A stretch of 64,000 nt of DNA from Capsicum annuum. Its lineage: Eukaryota; Streptophyta; Magnoliopsida; Solanales; Solanaceae. Position 1 is the first letter of the stretch. Each line of letters opens with the position of its first letter. Below the pieces are notes generated by a model that saw only the letters and a program-made list of their open reading frames with translations, did no database searches and was not told the origin of the DNA. The stretch is from positions 125,467,232-125,531,231 of the forward strand of contig NC_061116.1 of the NCBI RefSeq assembly GCF_002878395.1, in the 5' to 3' direction. Shown in pieces: positions 46,268 to 58,140 of this stretch. A program made the translations under genes and the position numbers.

Positions 46268-48150
46268 TAATGTAACAACAATGAGGTAGGGAGCTATTGG
46301 CACACAAATAAAGTGTTTAAGAGCTGAAAATAACACATAAGTATTACTTGAGTAAACGGAGAACTCATGCAAGTCTCTAGTGAAAATAGACGTGTAGGTT
46401 TAATAATAAACATGTATTGAGGTGTTTTAACATGTTAGAGAGTGGGAACAAGGTCATTGACTACATGGGATATAGACTGCCATTATGTATCACTTGTTAT
46501 AGGATAACCTTGGAAGCTTACTTGATGGACCAAATGTCCAATTTCATGCCTAAGAGTGCAAAATAGAGTATGCCTTACATACCTGATTATATAACTCTGA
46601 AACTAACCAAACTTGACTTCCCACCTTTCAGATTACTTATCTACAATAGAAGATATGGTAAACTAATATTAGCAACCAACCGACACATTTGGTCTATTTA
46701 ACTTCACCAAAATAGTAACTAGGCAGTAAGCCCTTAATCTATCAATCAAGGGTGATATTTTAACCCTTTTCTCTTCCAATTACACCCACATACCATACAT
46801 GTTCTTATAAGATTCACCGCAACCACCTTGGCTTCATTACTCTCTCCAAATAATACGCAAAATAGATTGGGCAGTAACCAAAAACAATAATTAGTTCGGT
46901 GGTGTACCGCCACACCTTTCTTCTATATTTCCATTTGAACTAGTTACACCTTTCTCCAACATCAACCTGGCAGCCTATAACATACATATACAAAATAGTC
47001 CACAAAATAGACCCAAATCTCTTTTATTGTAGCAATCAATGATTGAACTCATCATCTCTTGAGTTCTTAATAACAACATATCCATAACCCTCTCTCAGAT
47101 TCATATATAAGGAGAACAAAATGGAGTTGTCACCTTACCTCAATTCTTCAAATTATTCTTTCAATTTGAACTCCTCAAGAACTTCAACTTGCACTTTCCT
47201 TCACACTTTAAACCAAAGAAGAAAAGAGATCTCTTAATAATAAAGAAAAAAAATGAGCAACTATCTTGTTCTATATTCTTCCATGAATTAATAATTAAGA
47301 ACTTGTATCATGTTTTCCTAATCTTCCATGATATAATTAAGCTAAACCATAAATGTTTTCAGTTACCTTGGGCTGCAAAAGTTGGGGTTTCTCCAAGAAC
47401 CCTAAAAGCCAATATAGGGCTGCTCCTAGCTGCTTTAAAGAAAGTAGAGAGAATTTGTGAAGGATAACCTTTTTTGAGACTTAAGAATGAGGGAAATGAC
47501 TAGAAACTTGGTCTTATAAAGGCCCTATTTTTGGCCATCCACTTAGCTGCATTTTGGACCCCAAATTTGATCAAATTGGTCCAAGTAGGTGATGCACCAA
47601 CTTAAGGAGTTCAAGCTGCTCAAATGTCAAAGTCGGTGATGCACCTACTTGCTTAATTTCTTAGTTGGGCTCCATTATATTTGGGCCTTGGCATATTTAT
47701 GAGTTGGGCCATTTATCCATTTTCTTCCCTTTTTATTCAATTTGGGCCCAAATGAGTACATTAATATAGGCCCAAATCTGATCTATAGACATGGGTCCAT
47801 TAACTTGGTCCAAATAGCTTAAGTAGGTGACTCACCTACTAGCTTAATTAAGTCAAGCAAGCACCTCAAAATTTCATTCCATTTCCAACTCCTAATCACC
47901 TTAATCTAATATACAACTTCTACATACCTAGTCACTTTAAACTTTAGATTCAAATACCGACTTACTATTCCAAGTTAAATAGTTGTATCAATGATAACAT
48001 GATTGTGTCACATAAAAAGGTATGGGAAGCATCTAGAATTCTATCTACACTATTAATATTCACATAACAAATCTCATCCATTACCTACCACAAGGCTATA
48101 CCAAGTTACGTATAAATAGAACAAGTGCATGCAATGTACGGGGTGTCACA
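46268..48150 (-). repeat. chromovirus LTR J, right part
   Basis: Continues J after the F insertion and ends GGGGTGTCACA at 48150, like the Element 2 LTR end GTGTTACA. It holds three interrupted palindromes (47583-47603, 47630-47650, 47821-47840) shared with the Element 2 U3. No polypurine tract or coding sequence follows, so J appears to be either a solo LTR or the end of an old element. The 92-codon ORF at 47189-47467 is not conserved in Element 2 and I do not consider it a gene. Confidence 0.65.
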
Positions 48151-49798
48151 ACTTGTTGGTTATGGTTTAACAAATGGGTCTTGAGTAACACTAATTATGG
48201 TGATTTATGCATTGGTTTTTGGTCTTGGTAAAGGTATGCCCTCAACATTCTAGATAAAATGCCTAAAAGAATGTTTTCACTCTACTGTTGAACAGTCATT
48301 GGAACTCTTGCAAGGTTTGGTTTGGTAATGGTACACTAAATAGATTTGAATAGTTTTGCATGGCTTAAATTATTAAATAATATGAATACTTTAAATGTTT
48401 TGCTTGGTCATAAATGGTTTGGAATGGTTTTAAATAGTACAAATGGTGTACATGGTTTGGAAGGATTAAATGGTAAAGCCTTGGTGGCTATGAAATTGGT
48501 TATGATTGTGGGTACATAGGAAATCCCCAAGTGGTTTAATATGGTTAATGAAGGGTACATAGAATCCCTTACTCCTATAGATGGTTGGATATGGATAGTA
48601 TTGCAAGTATAGTTGGTATGACAATAAAACTACTAATGGCCTTGGTTAATAAAAGGCAAATGGATTAGTTTGTTGCTTGGTAATAGTTTTAATTGGGCAA
48701 TAATAGCAGTGTGTGTAGCAAAGTCATGGAAGTGGAGGTCTTGGGGTGACCAAAAATGAAAAATCATAATTGTCGATGTGAGGTTTGTTCTTAGTAACCG
48801 TGTGAATGATGTCACACTTTATATTTGGGGGATGTGCTAGTCATCCCAAGTTTTATTCCTTGGTCGTGCGGCTTCATACATTGGGCCCGTTCAGCATGGG
48901 GTGTTGAACCCTTATAGCCCATGGGTAATTTAGGATGGCAAAGCTACACAACCCAGGTAAAGGTCTTAGTGGCATGCTAAACTTGGTTTCCTTTCCCAGC
49001 ATGGTCATATGTATATATATGTTTGGTTGTATGCCTTATGGATGGTTTAACTTGGTTTTGAAAATGGCATTATTCTATCCTTATCCCGAGTGTATGATAG
49101 TGTTTACTCACTAACCCATCTTTGGGCATCTGTATACCCATTATATGTAGGGATCGACCATTCAAATTTTCCTTCTTAGTGATCGGATTTAGGGAAAATC
49201 AATGTTGGATATAAGTGGTGAGCTTCCATAGTTCAGAAAGCATCTTTTTCATATCATGGGTTACTTTACATAGCCCTTGTCTTTCATAGACTTTGTTTTT
49301 TGGCTATGTCGGGGGCATGTCCTGACTAGGTACTCTTTGGTTGGTCTAGAGGATTGTATGGACCACTGTGGACTTGGGTATGGTATGGAGTGGTTATGTT
49401 TTGTTTGTATATATACATACATTGGATTATTATAATTGGTTTTGATTTATGGGTTTTGGCATTTGCATGGTTGGTCATTGGGTGGTTGGACTTGGTTGGG
49501 TTGTTCTTACATATAGACTTATCCCAGAGTCACCAAATTGTTAATACATCATCTTGTAATAGTTCATCCAACTCAGGGCATGCTAGTTGGTTGGTTTTGG
49601 GTATTGTGGTTGTTCTCCGATCACGGTTGGACTTGGATTGTCCATTATGACAAGGTCCTAGTTTGGGTCATGTCAGTTTGCTTGAGACTTTATTTGAGAT
49701 ATATGGAAAGTTAAAGGATTATGTAATTCATATCAAGAAATGAGAACATGGGTTGAGCTAAATTAGTAGAAGATAGTAATGAAAATGTAAGTTTTGAT
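48151..49798. other. unassigned, probably old repeat
   Basis: No convincing ORF. 48300-48480 is a degenerate array of ATGGTTTGGAATGG-like units. The 48840-49680 part has the style of a chromovirus LTR (GGGATCGACC at about 49150, GTCGGGGGCATGTCCTGAC near 49308), but I cannot define its ends. The 98-aa ORF at 49354-49650 is rich in Trp, Leu and Val and lies in this LTR-like sequence. Confidence 0.4.
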
Positions 49799-50355
49799 CA
49801 ATCTTCTTTCTTCATGGAATTGAAGCACAAAAGATTATTTAGCACTGTCTTGAAAAATATCAAATTACCTAAATATTGTGCTTCAAATATATTAGGTCGC
49901 ATGCATATGAAAGAGATAAATATATCAGGGTACAAGAGTAATGATGCTTATTTTTTAATGCATCACTTGCTATTGTTGATGTTAGAAAAGTGATACCTAA
50001 GAATGTTTAAGTGACATTGATTAGGTTAGGTAATTTCCATATGTAGTAAGGTAAGTAGGTTGAGAGATCTGGAAAACCTAGAATCTGAAAGTGGTTATAT
50101 TATATTACATCTAACCTTGAAATGATTTTTCACTGAATGTGTTTTGATATAATACTATATTTTCTTGTTCATTTAGTGAATGAAATTAATCTTAGGGGTC
50201 CCATTCATCTTCGATGGTTGTATTTCATTAAGAGGGTCCTATGTAACCTTAAGAGGCTTGTTCGTAATAAATCTTGTCTAGAAGCATCAATAGAAGAAGA
50301 CTATTTGGTTGAAAAGTGCTTGAAATTTTTTCAAGATACCTACATGATGGTGTGA
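49799..50355 (+). pseudogene. CACTA (En/Spm) transposase relic, DUF4218-like region
   Basis: The frame at 49799-49990 shows FSTVLKNIKLPKYCASNILG, INISGYKSNDAYFLMHH. A shifted frame has VIPKNV and TLIRLGNF. The 50137-50355 segment reads FLVHLVNEINLRGPIHLRWL, NLKRLVRNKSCLEASIEEDY and LVEKCLKFF. This order (the S-x-DAxxLMHxLL block, then HLVNE, RWxY and ExYLxEECLxF) is that of the conserved C-terminal domain of TNP2-type transposases. It is the only DNA-transposon coding trace in the window. Stops and shifts make it dead. CACTA terminal repeats are not visible. Confidence 0.75.
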
Positions 50356-50544
50356 AGATAGGATTTCATAGATACAAAACTGAAGATGAGGAATCAATTT
50401 AGAATTTGCGACCTATATTCCTAAAGAATATAGGGATTTGGTTGGAAGGTACAGATCATATGCTTCAGTTACTACTTGTTTGGATGAGTCGTATGCTGGA
50501 CACTGTTGGGTCTAGGGGTTGGGGTAGGATACAAGTGGAGGGTA

Positions 50545-51264
50545 TGGTACAAGAAAACACTAGGAAAAACGAAATTGACACTAAGAATGCAAAAACCAGC
50601 AAATACACAAAGTGAAAAACAACACAAAGAAAGGGGATAAAGAAGAAGAATGCTTGAAATTAAAGGATAGATAGAAAGACCCTTATTCTACCTAGTGATT
50701 AACAAAAGATGTTGTATCAAACCATCAATCACACCTCACCAATAGAATCTCAAACCTTCCTCTTAGGTGGACCAAGGGAATTCACACTCCTTAAAACCCA
50801 CCTTTCTTGCCAATTTGTCAATACAAGTGAAATCCATCAATTGTGCTAACCCTAATTTGGTTTCTCTCTCTTAAGGAGGATAATACTACAACCTAACACA
50901 ATATTACAATTTGAAAATTCACTCAATTCATTATGTGAAAACTAAGGAAAATAAGAGCTAAGGTGCCTATTTATACTATTACAAGACAAAGACTAAAATA
51001 CCCTTAATGAAGGGTGCTCCTTTAAAGTGTAAAAAGAAAATCTTAAAGGACCATAATAGCCCTAACAATGGGCTCCTCTTGAGTGTCCAATTATAGTGTG
51101 CAAGGTCCATCTTGTCTTTCAAGTAAGGCGCCTCTTGAGTGTAATGTTTCCCTTCTCCTCCTTCAACTTGCCAAGGCTTTAAAAGGCTCTAAACACTTGC
51201 CAATTCCGAAGCTTGAATCTTTGACAATCCCTTGTACTCATTTATGCTCTTTATGCTTGTATCA
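50545..51264 (-). repeat. 3' LTR of D4
   Basis: 720 bp. Matches D1 LTR over much of its length (for example AATACCCTTAATGAAGGGTG near 50998). A minus-strand CTATTTATA box lies near 50968. Confidence 0.75.
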
Positions 51265-51696
51265 TCCTCTCCATCTTGAAAGGAATTTGTCCTCAAATTC
51301 ATACCTTGCAAAACAAAAGAGAGGGAAAAACAAGCACATAATCCTCGTGATAGGAGGGTTAGCATTAGTACCACAAATTAGGTGAACATGCCAAAGGGAT
51401 ACACTTTTGGAATATAACCAACTATCCCTTGTTATGATCATGAAATACCTACCACAAGCATAAAAAAGGACACAGCTAAGGCAAACATTAAGAGGTACTA
51501 CAACTACAAAGGTCCACAAAATCATCATAAGCAAAGAGCTATAATCTATAAGAATACCAATTGGTTCAATAATTTTAGCACATAAGATTGGAATCAAGTC
51601 ATTTAAACGCATATGGCTTTCTTCTTTCAAGTAAAACATCAACTTGGCATCCAAAAGTTTGAATTCATTCAATTCAAGCACAAGTGTGTCAAGCAA
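51262..51696 (-). CDS. hypothetical 144-aa ORF, D4 3' region, two hydrophobic stretches
   Basis: Open for 144 codons. Residues about 45-85 (IIEPIGILIDYSSLLMMILW, then VVVVPLNVCLSCVLFYACG) are strongly hydrophobic. After them comes RDSWLYSKSVSLWHVHLIC, which A2 has as DSWLYCKYVQPWHVEIIC near 32885-32940. The last codons are in a different frame from the LRTNSFQDGEDD remnant at 51265-51310. Interrupted upstream by Element 2 at 51709, so the real ORF was longer. The protein is not one I recognise. Confidence 0.35.
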   Translation of the reverse strand: MLDTLVLELNEFKLLDAKLMFYLKEESHMRLNDLIPILCAKIIEPIGILIDYSSLLMMILWTFVVVVPLNVCLSCVLFYACGRYFMIITRDSWLYSKSVSLWHVHLICGTNANPPITRIMCLFFPLFCFARYEFEDKFLSRWRG

Positions 51697-51708
51697 GGAC
51701 GCACATTA

Positions 51709-54462
51709 TGTCACGCCTCAAATTCCGTTGGTGCGGTTAGGCACCCGTTTTGGGAGAACCAACTCTTAATCATATACTTTTCATGCATGTAATTATGGCA
51801 TTTAAAGCTTCTGCTAGTATGGATATGATGCATTGATAAAACAAACCACGTAATTAAGTCCAAACCTACATATACAAGACTTGGCCGTTGGGGTCACAAT
51901 ATTAAAAGAACACAATACTACCACACTTAACTTCACATAGTCTGCAAAGCCTCTAAAAGACACATGGACACTTAGTTAAGGTCGGGACAAACCCCCACCT
52001 TGCTCATAACTACTATAAAATACCAAAATATATAACAGACTCGGAAAACTCCGAATCAACTTGGAGCTCACCAATAGCAGCTGGATGTTCTGTGCTCCTA
52101 CTGGGGTGGTCTACTAGCTAGAGTACCTATACCTGTAGTATGAAACATAGTGTTCCCCACGAAGGGTGTCAAGACAAAGACTGTTCTGAGTATGTACGGC
52201 ATGAAGTGACTATAAATAAGACAAAATCTCAATAAAATCAGTTATCAATATATAACTATAAAGATAAGGATAGAATACCAACTTTGCTTATGCTTATGGG
52301 ATCATGTACATTACATTCTTTTGCTTTATTCTTCTTTACTTTATAAGATTATAAGGCATAATACAAATGACCAGCTGATCAGTGGTAAAAGAGGATGACC
52401 CATGCTAGGCATTTCAACCCCGGGGATATGTTCCTCATAAGTAAATAAATCGGGATCGACCCATGCTAGGCTTTCCTTTTGCCCCTGGGATACCACCCGT
52501 AATATTGGGATCGACCTATGCTAGGTGTTTCTTCCACCCCGGCATACCACCCAAAATATATACTCACTTCAGATCATTCTTTTCATTTTTAAAGTTGTTG
52601 TTTTGGTGGTCCTATATTAGATTTGAAACTTTGGACCAGTAGCAAAAGGTGTGCAAATATGCACTAGACGCAGTAGCAATGAGGTCGAATACAACAATAA
52701 CAGAAATATAACACATAGGAGCTTAGCTAACATCATGGTTCATGTTAACTAAGAGAACAACTCGTAAGGCTTATTTCTGAAAACACCCATATCATACTAG
52801 TATTTAGAAAGGAAATGGACAGATCTAGTAACAAACACATCTTTAGGTACTTTAACAACCTGACAAGTTAGAATAAGGTTTTTAACCACCTTGGGGGTTG
52901 TACGCTGTAGTTTTGTATAACTTGAAAGGAAGAACGCTTAGGAAGCTTACTCTGTAACAAATCGATGAACCATACATACCTTGCTGCACAACTAATCACA
53001 CTTTCACTTAATGTCTTTCCTTTTAGATTACTAATCTACAATAGCATAAGACTAGTATTAGTAGCTAATTAACATATTCACGCCATTTAAACTTACAAAA
53101 TAGTAACCGGGCAGTAATCCAAAATCAACTAATCCAAGGCTATTCTCTCAACCTCGTTCTTCTCCAATTACATTCACACGTGATGTAACTTTTTATAAGA
53201 TCCCCTTAACAGTTTCATCTTTATTGTACTCTCAAAACAGTATATCAAGTGATGTGGGCAGTAAACTTATGCGACATTCAATTTGGTGGTGTACCATTAT
53301 ACTCTTCTTCTACCTTTCAATGGAAATTATTCACACCATTCCCCCAACGTCAACCAAGCAGCCCCGAACATACATACATAAAACAGATCCAAAACAGCCC
53401 CAAATACCCCTTAATATGGCAACGAGAAATTGAACTCACCATACCTTGAGTTCTTAACAACAACATATACACAATCCTCAACCAACACATGTATAAAGGT
53501 AAAGGGAAAAAATGGATAGTAGCCATACCTTAATTTCGGTGGTAGTTTATTCCCTTAATATATATCTCTTCAATAGATTGATCCCTTTACTCACAAACCA
53601 AAAGTGAAGAGAAAAATCTCTTAATAATCAAGGATAAAGGAACTGCCAAACTTAAAAACGGATATCTATCATGGAGAACATAATCCTTATAGTATTCTTA
53701 AGATGTGCTCATGATTTGTTCACTTACCTTTAACTTGAAAGGAAGGTTTCCAAAGAACCCTAGTGGAATTTTAGGGCTGCTGCATAGCCAAGAGAGAACA
53801 AGAGAGAAAATCTTGAAAGCTGGTTTTTTTTTTTTGGCTAGTTAAAATAAGCTATAAGGGCTGGTTTTAATCCCTTTAAAAAGAGCTGCTCTTGGCCGAA
53901 TTTATTGGTCATTTTTGGGCCATAATTTATCAAGTAGGTGATGCACCTACTTGCCCATTATATTGGGCCTTTGTGGATTAAAAACTATTGGGCCTTGGCT
54001 GCCCATTCTCCTCCTTTTCTCTTATTTAATTTGGGCCAGAATTAACTTAAGTAGGTGGTAGTGTATTTGGACCAACTGGTCAAGGGATCCTTAATAGGTG
54101 ATGCACCTACTTAGTTTTTAAGTTGGTCAAAAGGTCAAAGTAGGTGATTCACCTACTAGCTTAAAATAAGTCAAGCAAGCACCTCAATATTTTGTTCCAT
54201 TTTAAGATCAAAATGCTTATAGTTAAACTTAAAACTTGGTCACTTCATCCTTTAGATTCAAATACTTGCTTAAGGGCCCAAGTTTATATGCTCTCATCGA
54301 AGGTAACTTAATCATACCACGTTTCAGTACATGTGGGAACTCCTCCAAACCTATCTTACCATCACTAATCACATAGGATATCCGAGCCCATTACCTACCC
54401 CATAAGTCCATATCAAGTGCCACATAAGTAGAACTAGTATACACAGAATAAAGGGTGTTACA
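51709..54462 (-). repeat. 3' LTR of Element 2
   Basis: 2754 bp, from TGTCACGCCTC to GGGTGTTACA in + orientation. It has tandem CGACCCATGCTAGG units at 52391-52555 and three interrupted palindromes at 53931-54156. Confidence 0.93.
53931..54156 (-). promoter_or_regulatory. cluster of three interrupted palindromes in Element 2 U3
   Basis: 53931-53953: arms CAAGTAGGTG and CACCTACTTG around ATG. 54095-54109: TAGGTG and CACCTA around ATG. 54140-54156: GTAGGTGA and TCACCTAC around one T. They lie about 300-530 bp from the U3 end of the LTR. LTR J keeps the same trio. The CACCTAC half-site resembles plant MYB AC-elements, which is suggestive only. Confidence 0.55.
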
Positions 54463-54476
54463 TCCTACCCCCTTAG
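54463..54476 (-). promoter_or_regulatory. polypurine tract of Element 2
   Basis: On the minus strand it reads CTAAGGGGGTAGGA directly before TGTAACACCC of the 3' LTR, where plus-strand DNA synthesis starts. Confidence 0.8.
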
Positions 54477-54592
54477 AAAAATTCATCCTCGAATGCTAGC
54501 ATAACTAGCTAGCCTAAACGAATATAAGACTAAGTTTAAACTCATTGTTATCCATACAATACTTGTGTATTTATACTTGTTTGTGCCCCAAA

Positions 54593-55335
54593 TCAGCATC
54601 CTTGGACCAAGTCTTTAGATTCAAATAAATAAGGGTACTTTGACTCCATTGCTTCTTCGGCTTCCTATGTGATTTCTTCTACTTGCGGGCTCCTCCAAAG
54701 CACTTTTACTGAAGCTACTTCTTTATTTCTTAACTTCTTAACTTGCCGATCTAGTATAGCAGTAGGCACTTCTTCATACGTGAGTTCTTCCATAACCTGC
54801 ACATCTTTAGTAGAAGTAATATGAGATGGATCTCCTATGCACTTGCGGAGCATTGAGACATGAAACACCGGATGCACCATTGAAATCTCTTGGGGTAGGT
54901 CTAACTCATATGCCACTTGGCCAAATCTTTGAATAATTTTATTGGTCCTATGTAGCGGGGACTTAGTTTTCCCTTTATACCAAACCTCATTACCCCTTTC
55001 ATTGAACATACCTTCAAGAACACCCAATCTCCTATGGCAAACTCTAACCCTCTTCTTCTAGTATCTGCATATGATTTATGTCGGCTTTGAGCTGTTTCTA
55101 ATCGTTTTTGTATCACCTTAACTTTTTCTATAGCTTGATGAACAAGATCTGGCCCAAATAAGGTAGTTTCACCCACTTCAAACCATCCAATTGGTGATCT
55201 ACACTTTCTGCCATATAAAGCTTCATAAGGCGCCATTTTGATACTCGAGTGATAACTATTGTTGTATGCAAATTCAATTAGTGGCAAATGATCATCCCAA
55301 CTACCTTTAAAGTCCAATACATAAGCACGCAACAT
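54593..55335 (-). pseudogene. Element 2 integrase C-terminus and chromodomain
   Basis: The 54901-55335 frame has DDHLPLIEFAYNNSYHSSI, YEALYGRKCRSPIGW and RRRGLEFAIGDWVFLKV, the normal end of the integrase core. A shift leads to 54665-55027: GQVAYELDLPQEI, HPVFHVSMLRKCIGD, then the chromodomain with LDRQVKKLRNKEVASVKVLW. The codon after EEIT is TAG where a Trp is usual, and the frame continues to TGA near 54593. In active chromoviruses this domain guides insertion toward heterochromatic histone marks. That fits the setting here. Confidence 0.88.
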
Positions 55336-55758
55336 ATCCTCTAATGTTTTGGATTGTACATTCTGCCTGGCTATCTGTTTGAGGGTGAAAAGCTGTGCTT
55401 AAACTCATTTGTATTCCCAAACTCTTCTGGAATGACCTCCAAAAATGTATGATAAATTGAGCTCCCCTATCAGATATAATAGAGATTGGGACACCATGCA
55501 GCCGAACTATCTCTTTAATATATAATTTTACATACTCTTCAACTGTGTACGTAGTCTTAATCGGTAGAAAGTATGCTGATTTGGTGAGTCTATCAAAACC
55601 CATATAGAATCAAACTTTTGAGACGAGCGAGGTAGACCAGTGATGAAATCCATGTTGATCATATCCCACTTCCAAGTTGGGAGCTCCACTTTGACTTGTT
55701 GACAATTTGGACATTCAGCTACAAATTTGCAATGTTCTTCTTCATGTAGCCCCACCAA
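55307..55758 (-). pseudogene. Element 2 integrase zinc finger end and catalytic core
   Basis: 55528-55758 has ECPNCQQVKVEL joined straight to PTWKWDMINMDFITGLP, so a short piece usual between them is deleted. The first catalytic Asp is in NMDFITG. After a shift, 55307-55603 has DRLTKSAYFLPI, IISDRGAQF (second Asp) and DSQAECTIQ (Glu, with the usual G replaced by S). The three catalytic residues are present but in two frames. Confidence 0.88.
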
Positions 55759-56318
55759 TACACCTCTTTCAAGTCATGATACATTTTACTTGAACCAGGA
55801 TGGATAGAATATCTTGAATGATGTGCCTCCATCATAATCTTCTTTCTTAGCCCATCTACATTAGGTACACATAATCTATTTTGGCATCGAAGTATTCCCT
55901 CTTCTGTAATCTCAAATGCCTTTGTTACACCTTGTTGTACATTGTCCATAATCTGTAAAAGAATAGCATCTATGTATTGTTTCACTTTAACTTCGGCTAC
56001 TAATGAGGATTCTACTGCATTTTGCACAATAACAACTTTATCTGAAGATTCAATAAAGCAAACCCCTAAGCTAGCTAATTGGTGTAGATCCCTAGCTATC
56101 CCTTGCCTTTCCATGGGCTGCCTATAATTACTTGCCATTGCTTTACGACTTAGTGCATCAGCTACCACATTTGCTTTGCTCGGATGATATAAGATATCAA
56201 CATCACAGTTTTTTAACAACTCAAGCCATCTTCGCTGCCTCAAGTTTAGGTCCCTCTGGTTAAAGAGGTACTGCAAACTCTTGTGGTCGGTATATATATC
56301 AACATGTACCCCATACAA
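55719..56318 (-). pseudogene. Element 2 RNase H C-terminal part and integrase HHCC start
   Basis: [20 protein letters not shown] and [18 protein letters not shown] are the end of RNase H and the connection to integrase. Then comes a linker with [40 protein letters not shown] and [20 protein letters not shown] (HH of the zinc finger). A shift follows. Confidence 0.88.
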
Positions 56319-56367
56319 ATAGTGGCGCCATATTTTTAAAGCAAATATAACTGCTGCTAGCTCAAGA

Positions 56368-58140
56368 TCATGTGTTGGATAATTTCTTCTTATGTGGCCG
56401 CAATTGTCTTAAGGCGTAAGCTATTACTTTACCATGTTGCATAAAAAAACATCCTAAGACAACTCCTGAAGCGTCACAATATATCGCATAGCCTTCCGTG
56501 CCATCCGAAAGTACCAATATGGGTGTAGAAGTCAACTTATTCTTCAAATCTTGAAAACTTCTTTCAGACATTTCATCCCATTGAAACTTAGCTTCTTTAT
56601 GTGTTAACTTTATTAAAGGTGCAGAGATAGAAGAAAATCCCTCAAGGAACTTTCTATAATAACCCACCAAGCCTAGGAAACTACAAATCTCTGTAGACGT
56701 CATGGGTCTTGGCCTGTTCTTCACTGCCTCTATCTCTTGAGAATCAACTCTTATTCCTTCATCGAATAGAATATGACCCAAGAATTCTACCAATTTTAAC
56801 CAAAACTCACATTTGGAGAACTTTGCATACAACTTACGATCGTAAAGGATTTGTAACACCTGTTGTAAATGATTAGCATGGTCTTCTTTTGATCTTGAAT
56901 ACACCAGAATATCATCTATAAATACGATAACAAATACATCCAAGAATGGCTTAAACACTCTATTTATCAAATCTATGAAAGCTGCTGGTGCATTAGTTAG
57001 CCTAAATGACATAACTAAAATCTCAAAATGACCATATCGCGTTCGAAAAGCCGTTTTAGGTATGTCTTTCTCATTTACTCTCAGTTGGTGACCTGACCTT
57101 AAGTTGATCTTTGAGAAACACTTAGCACTTTGTAACTGATCAAACAAATCATCAATTCTAGTAAGCGGATATTTGTTCTTAATTGTCACCTTATTCAATT
57201 GTCGATAATCAATACAGATTCTCAACGTGCTATCTTTCTTACGTACAAATAACACGGGTGTGCCCCAAGGAGATATACTAGGCCTTATGAAACCCTTTTC
57301 TAACAAATCTTTTAATTTTTTCTTTAATTCATGTAATTTTGCAAGGGCCATTCTATAAGGAGGAATCGAAATTGGTTGAGTACCTGGGATCACATCAATA
57401 CCAAAATCTACTTCTCTTTCCGGAGGTAAAACCGAAAGCTCTTCAGGAAATACGTCAAAAAATTCATTTACAACTGAGATGGATTGAAGAGTTGGTGACT
57501 CTGCCTCTATATCTTTCACCCTTACTAGATGGCATATGTATCCTTTGTACATCATCTTCCTTGCCTTAATATAAGAAATAAACCTACCCCTTGGTGCCCC
57601 AATATTACCCCTCCACTCAAGGACTATTTTCTTTAGAAAATGGAAATGCACCCTCTTAGCTCGGCAATCCACTGTGGCATAACAAGAAGACAGCCAATCC
57701 ATAACCATTATAACATTAAAATCCACTATTTCAAGATCCAAAAGGTCAGCCAATGTATCACGATTACAAACAGTTACTATACAATTACGGTAAACTCTTC
57801 TAGCTGTAATAGATTCATTAATTGGTGTAGACACTTTAAATGGATTAGCTAGTGATTTTGGTGTTCTTTTGAACTTTCCAACAATTAATAAAGTGACATG
57901 TGATAATGTAGAGCCTGGATCAATTAATGCATGTACCTTATGTGAAAAGATGGACAATGTACCTGTAACCACGTCAGGAGAAGCCTCCAAATTTTGTTGA
58001 CCTACTAGAGCATATGTACGATTATGAACACCACTAGAACTATCTCCCTTAACACTCGTACCATGACCAGTAGGTATCTGCTGACCCCTACCAAAAGAAG
58101 GAACCTCGATGATGATGCAACAGTAGATCCAGTAGGTCAT
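56368..58140 (-). pseudogene. Element 2 protease, reverse transcriptase and RNase H start
   Basis: The longest open stretch in the window (590 codons). Protease: [13 protein letters not shown] and [18 protein letters not shown]; the G of the usual LGMDWL is V. Reverse transcriptase: [59 protein letters not shown], and [11 protein letters not shown] at the catalytic site. RNase H starts [21 protein letters not shown] shift after RPHKK ends the frame. No internal stop occurs, so this domain is the best preserved in Element 2. Confidence 0.92.

Noticed and set aside
46263..48150. 92-aa ORF at 47189-47467 as a possible gene
   Set aside because: It lies inside chromovirus LTR J, and the equivalent part of the Element 2 LTR does not keep the frame.
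49354..49650. 98-aa hydrophobic ORF as a membrane protein
   Set aside because: Compositional product of GGTTTGG- and TGG-rich repeat-like DNA, with no conserved motif or neighbouring gene signals.
53224..53433. ORFs at 53224-53449 and 61072-61272 duplicated with near identity
   Set aside because: They are the same position in the two LTRs of Element 2, so identity reflects LTR duplication and not a conserved protein.
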